Shown: piece by piece, positions 8,946 to 15,754 of the stretch | Numbering within the stretch: position 1 is the stretch's first letter | How the letters are laid out: each line of letters opens with the position of its first letter | From: Sphingomonas gellani | GTDB taxonomy: Bacteria > Pseudomonadota > Alphaproteobacteria > Sphingomonadales > Sphingomonadaceae | Assembly: GCF_900110035.1 (NCBI RefSeq) | Contig: NZ_FOCF01000008.1 | Coordinates: 1 to 64,000, forward strand | Length of the DNA stretch: 64,000 nt | Direction: 5' to 3' | The notes under the pieces: model-generated | What the model was told of the DNA's origin: nothing | What the model saw: only the letters and a program-made list of their open reading frames with translations | The model's database searches: none | Made by a program: the position numbers and the translations under genes

Positions 8946-8972
8946 CCCGTCCGCTGGCGGTCAGCGGACGGG
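8946..8972 (+). terminator. Perfect 11-bp hairpin upstream of second beta-helix gene
   Basis: Arms CCCGTCCGCTG and CAGCGGACGGG pair perfectly around the 5-base loop GCGGT. No T-tract follows. It could be a terminator separating the lysogenic-conversion-like gene at 9166 from the late operon, or a protein-binding palindrome. Confidence 0.5.
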
Positions 8973-9165
8973 CAAGGCTACTAGCGCGGCCGGGCTCAGG
9001 CTCCGGCCATCACGAGTCCAGAAGCTGCCCGGCCATATTCGAGTCGGTCAACGGCGCGCATGCTCTGCGCGCCTAAAGTCGTGACCGTCGCCGGCGGGCG
9101 GATGACCATCGCCGAAGTCTGACGGGCGGCATCACGCCGTCCGCAGTCCAGAAGGACCCATCACC

Positions 9166-10284
9166 ATGAAAAAGCTGATCCTCGCCCTCGCGGCGAGCCT
9201 GTTGCCGTGTGCGTCTTTCGCGCAGGTCGTCACCGTCACCGCTCCGCTGCCCGACAAGAGCGGGGATGGTCGGGTGATCGTCTCCACCCAAGCCAAGGCG
9301 CTCGGCGTCTCCAGGGGCACCGTCCTGACCCGTTGCGGGCAGACGCTGGTCTATGTGGGGCCGAAGAGCGTGTGCCCGCCGCAGCCGGAGGCGCTGTCCG
9401 TGGCTGCCACGCCGGCTGCTCCCCGGCTGACCAGTCCCGGCACCTTTGCCACCACGCGCAACTTCAGCGCTGGCGGAGGCAGCATCGCCAACATGCGCTT
9501 CACCGGGCTGGGCACCATCAGCCGGCCGCGCGGCGTGGTGCCCGACCTCACCCTGCGCGACATCCAGGCGGACGGTGCCAGCTTCATCCTGCGAAACTTC
9601 GAGGGCAGCGACGCCACCCCGCGCGTGACGATCGCCCGCGTCACCAGCCTGAACGCTGGACCGGGCGGCTTCTACTTCCGCGGTTCGTCTTCCGGCACGA
9701 TCACCGACGTGCGGATCGAGGCGACCAGGCCGAACACGCAATCGTCGAAGGTCCCGGCCGGGATCGGGCTGGCGGGCAAGAACGCGAACGACAATGGCGG
9801 GCCGTGGACGATCAGTCGGTTCTACATTCGCGGCATGCAGTCGACTGGCGATATCTTCAACGGCGACGGGATCGCGACGGAGAAGGGCTATCACGATGTC
9901 ACGATCACGGACGGCTATAGCGGCTGGAACCGGGATGCCGGCTACGACATCAAGAGCGTCCGCACGACGCTGAACCGCGTGGCCGCAGAGGGGAACCGGC
10001 GCAACTTCAAGGTCTGGGGCGACAGCGACTGGGGCACGATCACCAGCATAGACCCGTGTCAGCCGGGGCGCGGCGAGTGCGCCCATGTTCAGGTGCAGGG
10101 ATCGACCCGCCTCCACATCGGCCGCCTGATCGCCCGCAGCGGCAACGCCACGCCGCTGTTCCAGACGGAGGGCGGTATACCGACGATCACGGTTGACGCG
10201 TGCGACCTGAAGCTGCCGGTCGGGACGCCGCTGCTGAAGGGCAAGGCCGTGCTGCACCTGGGGCCGGGCTGCACTGCCCCCTGA
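9166..10284 (+). CDS. Secreted right-handed beta-helix protein
   Basis: 372 residues with a standard Sec signal peptide (MKKLILALAASLLPCASFAQ, cleavage after AFAQ-like site). Residues about 90-360 are a right-handed parallel beta-helix resembling pectate-lyase-type polysaccharide enzymes. The module NGDGIATEKG to EGNRRNFKVWG (about 232-285) closely matches residues 261-312 of the tailspike-like protein at 147-2492, so the two probably recognise a similar glycan. It has its own leader region and a signal peptide, unlike an ordinary virion protein, and may act in lysogens. It converges with hicB, 2 bases away. Confidence 0.75.
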   Translation: MKKLILALAASLLPCASFAQVVTVTAPLPDKSGDGRVIVSTQAKALGVSRGTVLTRCGQTLVYVGPKSVCPPQPEALSVAATPAAPRLTSPGTFATTRNFSAGGGSIANMRFTGLGTISRPRGVVPDLTLRDIQADGASFILRNFEGSDATPRVTIARVTSLNAGPGGFYFRGSSSGTITDVRIEATRPNTQSSKVPAGIGLAGKNANDNGGPWTISRFYIRGMQSTGDIFNGDGIATEKGYHDVTITDGYSGWNRDAGYDIKSVRTTLNRVAAEGNRRNFKVWGDSDWGTITSIDPCQPGRGECAHVQVQGSTRLHIGRLIARSGNATPLFQTEGGIPTITVDACDLKLPVGTPLLKGKAVLHLGPGCTAP

Positions 10285-10286
10285 TC

Positions 10287-10985
10287 TCAATCCTGCTCTG
10301 GTTCGCAATACTCAGCATAGATTGTGACTTCATGATAACCGTCCAGCTTTGGCAGACTCTCGTCCCTCGGCGGTGAGAACTTCAAACCAACGCTGTGACG
10401 GTACTGGACGATGCGGATAGCGAAGTCGGCCGCAGCTGGGCCGTACTCTGGTTTTTCGGGCTGAGCGGAGATCTGCACGATGTCGCCCACTTTGAAGCGA
10501 CCATCATTAGGCACGAGGAACATGAGGTTTCCCAAATTCGCGTACCGGCTGTCGGGATGAGGCGGGCGCATGATGAGCGCTGCTTGGGTCGGGGGAGATC
10601 CTGGTCTATGAGGCAACCTTGCTCGTGCAGCCTCGGCGATGAACGCCGAACGATTAGGCGCTACCGCATCAATCGACCGCAGGAGGTTGGCGTCGATAGA
10701 CACCAAAACTCGCTCAACCTTCACGGGAATGTCGGCGCGAACCATCACGCGAGCGACATCATCTGCGCCCTCCACCATCTCAATGCTTTCGAGGTCAGAG
10801 GGTGCCGGAATATCGTCCTTGTCTCTAATCATGCCTTCAAGGTGAAGCGCGAGAGCCTGTTCGGCCTGGATGCACGCTGCGCCGATGGAGGCGCCGTGAG
10901 CGACCAGGCCGTCAAAGTCGGGGAAGGTTACGCCGAACCCGTCGGCGCTGCGATCAATCATAGCGGGATAGTAGACTGCGGGCAT
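10287..10985 (-). CDS. hicB: HicB-family antitoxin with unusual C-terminal extension
   Basis: 232 residues. Residues 1-60 are the HicB partial RNase-H-like fold (YYPAMIDRSADGFGVTFPDF). About 88-124 form a ribbon-helix-helix-like DNA-binding segment (ERVLVSIDANLLRSID, FIAEAARARL). Most HicB proteins end there. This one continues for about 100 residues (FKVGDIVQIS to YHEVTIYAEY), which I cannot place firmly but which recalls small beta-barrel ASCH/DUF3850-type domains. It neutralises the HicA mRNA interferase encoded just upstream and should autoregulate the pair. Confidence 0.8.
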   Translation of the reverse strand: MPAVYYPAMIDRSADGFGVTFPDFDGLVAHGASIGAACIQAEQALALHLEGMIRDKDDIPAPSDLESIEMVEGADDVARVMVRADIPVKVERVLVSIDANLLRSIDAVAPNRSAFIAEAARARLPHRPGSPPTQAALIMRPPHPDSRYANLGNLMFLVPNDGRFKVGDIVQISAQPEKPEYGPAAADFAIRIVQYRHSVGLKFSPPRDESLPKLDGYHEVTIYAEYCEPEQD

Positions 10986-11058
10986 AGCCTGTTCCTTGCC
11001 GTGCGCGAGGCGCGGGTGTTGATATGAGTTCTGGGGGCCTTCCGGCTGACCCGGCCCC

Positions 11059-11247
11059 TTAGGGCCGGAGCCTTATCCCGGTCGCTTTCTCGATGCTGAT
11101 GATGTTCCTGAGCGAGAGGTCTTTGACCGGGTGCTGGACGGTGACCTTGACCCCGTCCTTTTTGAACTGGTGGTGATCGCCTCGCGTCGCGACCTGCTCC
11201 CACCCGTTGGCCTTCAGAACCTTTATCACTTCGCGGCTGCTAATCAT
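11059..11247 (-). CDS. hicA: HicA-family mRNA interferase toxin
   Basis: 62 residues with the compact dsRBD-like HicA fold: REVIKVLKANGWEQV, then RGDHHQF carrying the catalytic His (His25/26), and KDGVKVTVQHPVKDL. The ATG at 11247 is chosen because AAGGAG lies 7-8 bases upstream. An upstream in-frame ATG would add 27 untypical residues overlapping the promoter. It cleaves mRNA and is held in check by HicB downstream. Such pairs help keep a prophage in the population. Confidence 0.88.
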   Translation of the reverse strand: MISSREVIKVLKANGWEQVATRGDHHQFKKDGVKVTVQHPVKDLSLRNIISIEKATGIRLRP

Positions 11248-11270
11248 CGGATGCTCCTTGCTATACGCAA

Positions 11271-11299
11271 TATATACGTTAGCGAGCATACGACTGCAA
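11271..11299 (-). promoter_or_regulatory. Sigma-70-type promoter of hicAB with repeat operators
   Basis: On the minus strand TTGCAG (11299-11294), a 17-base spacer and TATATA (11276-11271) form a good -35/-10 pair, 24 bases before the hicA ATG. GTATATAT occurs twice (about 11313-11306 and 11277-11270), flanking and overlapping the promoter, which fits direct-repeat operators for HicB autorepression. Confidence 0.6.
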
Positions 11300-11397
11300 T
11301 ACCAAATATATACCCACGCAGAAAACATGGGCGGAACACGTCCGTTGAAGGCGCCTGCAAATGCTATCCCTCTGTGAACGCGAATGAAAGGCGCCGT

Positions 11398-11694
11398 TCA
11401 CCCCCGCAAACGACGGTGCAGCCGCTTCCACTCCACCTCGGTACGCGGGAACGGATCGGCCAGTGTAGGCGGCTCCGGCGTGGCCTTCAGGCGCACTCCC
11501 CTGCCCTGACATTCCGTGCACCGCACCCGGTAGCGCAGCGCCTCCAGCTGCGTGTTCCAGCTTCGCAGCAGGGCATAGCGGTTGAGGCGCTCGGCGTCGA
11601 AGATATGCACCCGCCCACACGGGCAGATTAGCTTCACGTTGGCCTTGTGCTTGATCAGGTCCGACAGGCTGTCGAGCCGGGTGTTTGCGCCCAC
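11398..11694 (-). CDS. Small phage protein with Cys pairs
   Basis: 98 residues from a GTG 3 bases after the upstream stop. It contains ICPCGR near residue 24 and RCTECQGRG near 58-66, a zinc-ribbon-like Cys arrangement, with basic helices between and after. It is the last gene of a leftward cluster of small prophage genes. No named family is recognised. A nucleic-acid-binding role is only a guess from the Cys pairs. Confidence 0.6.
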   Translation of the reverse strand: MGANTRLDSLSDLIKHKANVKLICPCGRVHIFDAERLNRYALLRSWNTQLEALRYRVRCTECQGRGVRLKATPEPPTLADPFPRTEVEWKRLHRRLRG

Positions 11695-11697
11695 GAC

Positions 11698-11892
11698 TTA
11701 CGCCCGCGAGGCGCGGATGAAGATCGCGGCATGGTCGCGGTACTTCTCCTGCCAGAACTCGCCAGCCTCCGCCCAGGCCGGGAGGTCCAACACCCGCGTC
11801 CCCTCCCACAGCTGCTCCGCCATGTGCTCGATCAAGCCGTCTTCGTCGTTGGCGGTGCAGATGCGGCAGCGGCTGTCAGTGCAGTCGGCCAT
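11698..11892 (-). CDS. Small phage hypothetical protein
   Basis: 64 residues, acidic, starting MADCTDSRCRIC with a CX5CX2C pattern. It overlaps the gene upstream by 17 bases and is followed 3 bases later by the 98-residue gene, so it belongs to one operon. No family is recognised. Confidence 0.6.
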   Translation of the reverse strand: MADCTDSRCRICTANDEDGLIEHMAEQLWEGTRVLDLPAWAEAGEFWQEKYRDHAAIFIRASRA

Positions 11893-12070
11893 GGGAAGCG
11901 GCTTCTACCGCGCTGATCACGTAGGTGAGGTTCAAGGCCTCGTGCTGGTCGTCGCACTCGGCGAGCAGATCCTCCAGCCAGTCCAAGGCATCGAGGTAGC
12001 CGACGTCGGCGATCAGTTCTTGTGCGATGATGCGCGCTTCGATCTCGCGCTGTTCGTTGGGCCGGCCCAT
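11876..12070 (-). CDS. Small acidic phage hypothetical protein
   Basis: 64 residues from the ATG at 12070, 2 bases after the upstream stop. An earlier in-frame ATG at 12088 would sit inside the previous gene. Predicted all-alpha and acidic (LDALDWLEDLLAECDDQHEAL). It overlaps the next gene by 17 bases. No family is recognised. Confidence 0.6.
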   Translation of the reverse strand: MGRPNEQREIEARIIAQELIADVGYLDALDWLEDLLAECDDQHEALNLTYVISAVEAASHGRLH

Positions 12071-12072
12071 GC

Positions 12073-12303
12073 TCAGTACGCCAGCCAATCGACCTCGGCG
12101 TCATCCAGCGCCGAGTGCATGTCGCCATCCGCCTGGAGCGCGACCAGGCGCTTGCGGACGGCATCAGGGTCGCCGTGCTTGGGGAAGCCGCGATCGGCCG
12201 CGGCGCCTGCCGCCAGCTGGCCGAGCAGCCCTCCCCTATCCTTTTGTGCGATCAGCCACGATCCGAAGGCGGGCTTGGCTGGCGTATAGCGTTCCATGTT
12301 CAT
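12073..12303 (-). CDS. YozE SAM-like family small protein
   Basis: 76 residues. FGSWLIAQKDRGGLLGQLA and the spaced FPKHGD, ALDDAEVDWLAY resemble the sterile-alpha-motif-like YozE fold (PF06855), common in phages and Bacilli, of unknown function. ATGs at 12303 and 12297 are both possible. It overlaps the upstream gene by 68 bases. Confidence 0.65.
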   Translation of the reverse strand: MNMERYTPAKPAFGSWLIAQKDRGGLLGQLAAGAAADRGFPKHGDPDAVRKRLVALQADGDMHSALDDAEVDWLAY

Positions 12304-12562
12304 GGTGGGTCCATTGCGACTCGGGATCGCGCAACCCTACCATGTTCTCCGAATGTTCCGATAGGCTGGCGAGGTGGATCCAGAGGGCCTGGTCGACCAT
12401 CCAACCAACAGCCTCCCACGCCTTCGCACCCTGAAGGTCGTGCTCGCGTATGCACGCCAGCATCTTGTTCAAAACCACACGCTGCGCCCCGTCGCCATAT
12501 GCGGCGACAAGTCCAAAGGCGACCTCGCTTGCTGGGTCACTTGGTGGCGGCATGTCCCGCAT
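12236..12562 (-). CDS. Phage hypothetical protein
   Basis: 108 residues from the ATG at 12562, preceded by GGAG. It appears to be the first gene of the small leftward cluster. Mostly alpha-helical (VAFGLVAAYGDGAQ, KAWEAVGWMVDQALWI). No family is recognised. A TTGTAA/TAGTGC-like pair about 35-60 bases upstream is a weak promoter candidate for the cluster. Confidence 0.55.
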   Translation of the reverse strand: MRDMPPPSDPASEVAFGLVAAYGDGAQRVVLNKMLACIREHDLQGAKAWEAVGWMVDQALWIHLASLSEHSENMVGLRDPESQWTHHEHGTLYASQARLRIVADRTKG

Positions 12563-12789
12563 AAAGCTCCGCAGCGGGACTAGTTGCACTATGCAGGATC
12601 AGTTTTTTACAAGACGATCGTCAGGAACTGCCCTGCCCGCCAGACGGGTTTCTCAGGTTAGACAATCATCGTGGGGCGCGGCAGTTTTCCGTTGTGGTAT
12701 CCGGGGTGGTTGGACAACGTAACCTTCTGATCCGCAAGGACTGTGCGAGGCCGGCTTGGAGTCAAACTCCGAGTAGATGTCCGTCAAAA

Positions 12790-13038
12790 TTAGCCTTCCC
12801 TTGACCGATCCAGAAGATTGCGGACGGAAGCTAGGGCCGCAGTGGCATACTGCCGATCATCCTCACCATCCAAGGCGTCGGCGTTGTCATCAAGGCGGCG
12901 AAGCAGCTGATGGATCGCTTGGGGTGAAAGTGCGCCCTCATCCTGGAGAGCAATCAGTACCTGAGCCATAAACGACGTCTGGTGGGTCCAGAGATTGGCT
13001 ATGCTGGTCGTGATCATCTGACGGTCTTCTGGTGCCAT
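12790..13038 (-). CDS. Small alpha-helical hypothetical protein
   Basis: 82 residues, acidic, apparently all-alpha (NLWTHQTSFMAQVLIALQ, IHQLLRRLDDNADAL). It stands alone between the HEPN-like gene and the small-gene cluster. No convincing ribosome-binding site, no known family. Confidence 0.5.
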   Translation of the reverse strand: MAPEDRQMITTSIANLWTHQTSFMAQVLIALQDEGALSPQAIHQLLRRLDDNADALDGEDDRQYATAALASVRNLLDRSREG

Positions 13039-13187
13039 GTCGTAGACATCGGCTCAGTGCCATCGAGTGTCAACTCGTTGCCCCTGCCCGTCTAAGCCAT
13101 TGATGTTGCTTACGGCGGATTTGCAGGTCAGGCGGGCAAGCCTCGTTGATATCGCTCGCTTTTACGGCTCCACGGCGAAATCATCAG

Positions 13188-13655
13188 TTAATGAGGCATC
13201 TCGTCCGCAATTCTGGGAAACTGCACCCAGATTGCATCAATCAATCCTTTCAGCGTTGCCAGCGCAAAGGCGGGTTCAGGCAAAAGGATCTTTTCGACAC
13301 GAGCTGGCACATACCGCATCTGATGTTGCAAATGCGGTATACGCATCAATTCGATAACGCGCCGAACGGAGGGGTCGGACGCTGCCCTCACGCCAGCCTT
13401 TGCAGCTTCTGCAAGGCAGAGTGACAGATCGTGGCCGATGTCTCGGTTAACTCGTTCGGTCCCGCCCGCTGCGAGGAGTGCCGCCTTAAAACCTAGCTCG
13501 AGAGCGAAACCGTTAAGCAGCGCATACGGCGCGCCCAGATGGTGTCTGCCTGGTTGATCCATGTCGTCAATCAGCAGCTCCATGGCATTGGCGTAGGCCC
13601 AAGCGCCCATGAAGAGAGTGGCTGCATTGGGGGTAGCCATACTAGCGTTGACCAT
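13188..13655 (-). CDS. HEPN-like protein, prophage cargo
   Basis: 155 residues (a second ATG at 13640 gives 150). The central part GFALELGFKAALLAAGG followed by RVNRDIGHDL has the long-helix plus R-X4-6-H arrangement of HEPN domains, which are often RNases in toxin-antitoxin and anti-phage systems. Similarity is by pattern only. The gene lies close to the prophage end next to two small membrane-protein genes, a typical place for accessory (moron) genes. Confidence 0.5.
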   Translation of the reverse strand: MVNASMATPNAATLFMGAWAYANAMELLIDDMDQPGRHHLGAPYALLNGFALELGFKAALLAAGGTERVNRDIGHDLSLCLAEAAKAGVRAASDPSVRRVIELMRIPHLQHQMRYVPARVEKILLPEPAFALATLKGLIDAIWVQFPRIADEMPH

Positions 13656-13701
13656 CCTGTGCGCCGTATTTTCCAGGCGGACTTAGCCATTGATGCTGCG
13701 C

Positions 13702-14061
13702 TCAGGGGGCTTCGAGTTGGCCACCCTGCTTCACGGGCACAGTCGGCAATGCACCTTGCGCGAGCTTATCAAGAACGATTGGCGCCGAAGCCCCGAGGTA
13801 GAAGGCGGCTAATGCCGTCGGCGAGTCGAAAACCACAGCCAGTGTGCCGCCTGATAGCGCAAGTAATCCTCTAACAAACAGATACGGCAGCTTGCGATAT
13901 CGAGACGGTATTTCACCCTCATTGTTCGCAGCTGCTCTGCAACAAGCCCCCACCTCTACGACTGCGCTACCAAGCGCGCCGACCCAGAAAAGACTGATGG
14001 TGCCGAAGTAGGGGAGGTCCAAGCTACCAGCGACGATATGGCCTTGACGGAGCCGTACCAT
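13702..14061 (-). CDS. Small membrane protein near prophage end
   Basis: 119 residues with hydrophobic segments around 16-38, 60-78 and 82-97 (YLFVRGLLALSGGTLAVVF, ALAAFYLGASAPIVL). It overlaps the upstream 69-residue membrane-protein gene by 38 bases. No family is recognised. Such small multi-pass proteins at prophage ends sometimes act in superinfection exclusion, but nothing here proves that. Confidence 0.5.
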   Translation of the reverse strand: MVRLRQGHIVAGSLDLPYFGTISLFWVGALGSAVVEVGACCRAAANNEGEIPSRYRKLPYLFVRGLLALSGGTLAVVFDSPTALAAFYLGASAPIVLDKLAQGALPTVPVKQGGQLEAP

Positions 14062-14233
14062 CGCTCAGCCGAAGCAGAGCAATAACGCGTGCGAAATGCG
14101 CCAGCAGGTGCATCGCCACGCGTCGCCTGTGGAAGATTGTCGCTACGATCACGAAAACGTTCGCAGCAATCAGCGACAGGCTTACGGTCGCCATTACGGC
14201 ACTCAGTGCGTCGATCAGAACCTGCATGGCCAT
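14024..14233 (-). CDS. Small single-pass membrane protein near prophage end
   Basis: 69 residues with one hydrophobic segment (about 8-33, VMATVSLSLIAANVFVIVA) and a basic tail. It seems to be the first gene of a leftward pair with the 119-residue membrane protein. It starts about 110 bases inside the inferred prophage boundary. No family is recognised. Confidence 0.45.
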   Translation of the reverse strand: MAMQVLIDALSAVMATVSLSLIAANVFVIVATIFHRRRVAMHLLAHFARVIALLRLSDGTAPSRPYRRW

Positions 14234-14346
14234 CCTCTCTCCGCCCGTTCCAACGCATCAGATGCCCCCGATGCTCCAACAAGATGAGCGCATCCCCACA
14301 GCTGGTCAACGAATTTGTCTAAAAAGGATCCATGCGACGGCATCGC

Positions 14347-14973
14347 CTAATTAGCTTGCGCGAACTCGTCGGCATAATGTCCGCTGACCATGCGCGACTT
14401 CGGGTGGATCAGGGGCAGGACCGGAATCTGCACCACATCGGCGACACCTATCAGCGCGGCGAAGACGCCCAGCTCCTCCGGGTGGACCACATCCTCGGCA
14501 TCGTGCAGCACCACCGCGCGGCTCCGCACGCCATCGGCCATGTCGTCGCGGCACAGCGCCCGCCACAGCAGGTTGAGGTTGTCCGCCTTTGTGGTGGGGC
14601 CGGCCCGGCCACCGATCACCAGCCGGACGCGTGCATCACTCTCTGCCACCGCCGCGACCGCGTCGACGGTGGCGGGATCATTGGGGTAGCAGCCGACATA
14701 GATGCGGTAATCGCCGGCACCGAACCGATCGAGTGCGGTGCGCAGCATTGCGCCGATCACCTCCGCCTCCTGCCAGGCCGCGACGAACACCGCGATCCGC
14801 CCGGCATCGGCGGGTGGCTGGAGGCGGAAGGCGGAAACCGGCCCGTGCCGCACCCGTCTGATCCAATAGACCATGTCGACCAGCAGGTCATCAATGCCGC
14901 CGATCAGCAGCATGACCGCGGCGAACAGCATCAGCTCGCGCGCCACCGCATCGACCACGCCCATGCCCGACAT
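14347..14973 (-). pseudogene. Glycosyltransferase (NfrB-like) truncated by prophage
   Basis: 208 residues remain. There is an N-terminal membrane segment (MLFAAVMLLIGGIDDLLVD), then a family 2 glycosyltransferase domain: FVAAWQEAEVI, IYVGCYPNDPATVDAV and the metal-binding LHDAEDVVHPEEL. Homology stops just after SGHYADEFAQ, where full NfrB-like enzymes continue with the acceptor region, the Q/RXXRW motif and several membrane helices. The last few codons and the TAG appear to come from prophage DNA. The missing part is expected to the left of the prophage. A GGGGGAG run suits an ATG at 14964 better than 14973. The stub should be inactive. Confidence 0.75.
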
Positions 14974-15111
14974 GCTCCCCCGTCACGCCGACCCCCCGGT
15001 AGCGCTTCCAGATCACATATTCTTGAACATCAAACGCTTGGCAAGCGGCGATCGGGCGAACCCATCCCATATCGATCCGCCGCCCGACGTGCATCGGGCG
15101 GCGGTTGGGAG

Positions 15112-15639
15112 TCAGCGGTAGAAGCCGCGGATCACGTCGACGACGTAACCACGCCGCGTGTCGACCAGCAGCACATCGTCGTAATGTCGTACCCAGCGCT
15201 GGTACCCGGCGGTCTGCGGCAGGTGATAGCGATAGGGATCGCTGATCCAATATCCCCGCCCGTAATAGTTCGGAGCGATGCGCACGCCGGGGCGGAAGCT
15301 GTTGTACCGGAACGGCGCGCGCCAGTTGCCTCGGGCATACAGGGCGCGATCCCGGTCCCGATAGGCGCGCCAGTCGTCGCGACCATAGCGACCCCGCAGG
15401 TCCTCGCGATATTCGCGGTGCGCCTCGCGCAGGTCGCCGCGTTCCCGGCGAATGTCGCCACGGTCGCCGTAGCGATAGGCGTGGTCCAGGTCGCGGCGCT
15501 CCTCGCGGATGTCGCGACGATCACGCGCCAGCTCCTCGCGCGATTGCGCGCTGGCGACCGTCGGCAGCGCCACTGCCGGCACGGCCGCCGCGGCGATCAG
15601 CAGGCCCGTGATGATCCTGGATCCGGTAATCCTGTTCAT
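15112..15639 (-). CDS. RcnB family periplasmic protein
   Basis: 175 residues with a signal peptide (cut near VASAQS). Residues about 33-95 are an Arg/Asp/Glu-rich helix of repeated RRDIREERRD-type units. The C-terminal domain YYGRGYWISDPYRYHLP, WVRHYDDVLLVD and VVDVIRGFY is the RcnB/YohN fold (PF11776). E. coli RcnB takes part in nickel/cobalt homeostasis, but sphingomonads carry many paralogues of unknown role. It stands alone. Confidence 0.85.
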   Translation of the reverse strand: MNRITGSRIITGLLIAAAAVPAVALPTVASAQSREELARDRRDIREERRDLDHAYRYGDRGDIRRERGDLREAHREYREDLRGRYGRDDWRAYRDRDRALYARGNWRAPFRYNSFRPGVRIAPNYYGRGYWISDPYRYHLPQTAGYQRWVRHYDDVLLVDTRRGYVVDVIRGFYR

Positions 15640-15754
15640 GGCATGAACTCCCTCATCGGCGGCGTGCTGCCGCCATGGGGGTGTTCTGCCGCCGCCGCGC
15701 TGAACGGCGCGGAAACCGGATCGTCAGCTTCGCGAAAGAAGGGCGGTCGCCCGA

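Larger units (their letters stand above)
8517..9165 (+). other. Non-coding gap with two hairpins between tail genes
   Basis: 649 bases between the large tail protein and the second beta-helix gene. It holds a 12-bp hairpin with one mismatch at 8589-8624 and a perfect 11-bp hairpin at 8946-8972. A weak GTG-started ORF (8630-8935) with one hydrophobic segment lies between them. Base composition is lower in GC than the flanking genes. No recognisable gene or tRNA was found. Confidence 0.6.
1..14350. mobile_element. Right-hand part of a prophage (incomplete in window)
   Basis: Contiguous phage-type genes: beta-helix tail proteins, holin-like membrane proteins, endolysin, nested spanins, a large tail protein, a HicAB pair and small overlapping leftward genes of the phage early type. 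The right boundary is inferred near 14,335-14,360, because a host-type glycosyltransferase gene is cut off abruptly there. No integrase, portal, terminase or capsid gene is present, so the rest of the element must lie to the left of the window. No tRNA is seen at the boundary. The exact att core cannot be set without the other end. Confidence 0.85.

Noticed and set aside
1..14350. Mu-like transposable phage, because a coding gene is disrupted
   Set aside because: No MuA/MuB-type genes or Mu-like end repeats are visible in this part. The left end is not in the window, so it cannot be fully excluded, but the gene order fits a lambda-like prophage at least as well.
14240..14360. tRNA-type attachment site at the prophage end
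   Set aside because: No tRNA or tmRNA-like sequence is present; the boundary lies in a protein-coding gene.
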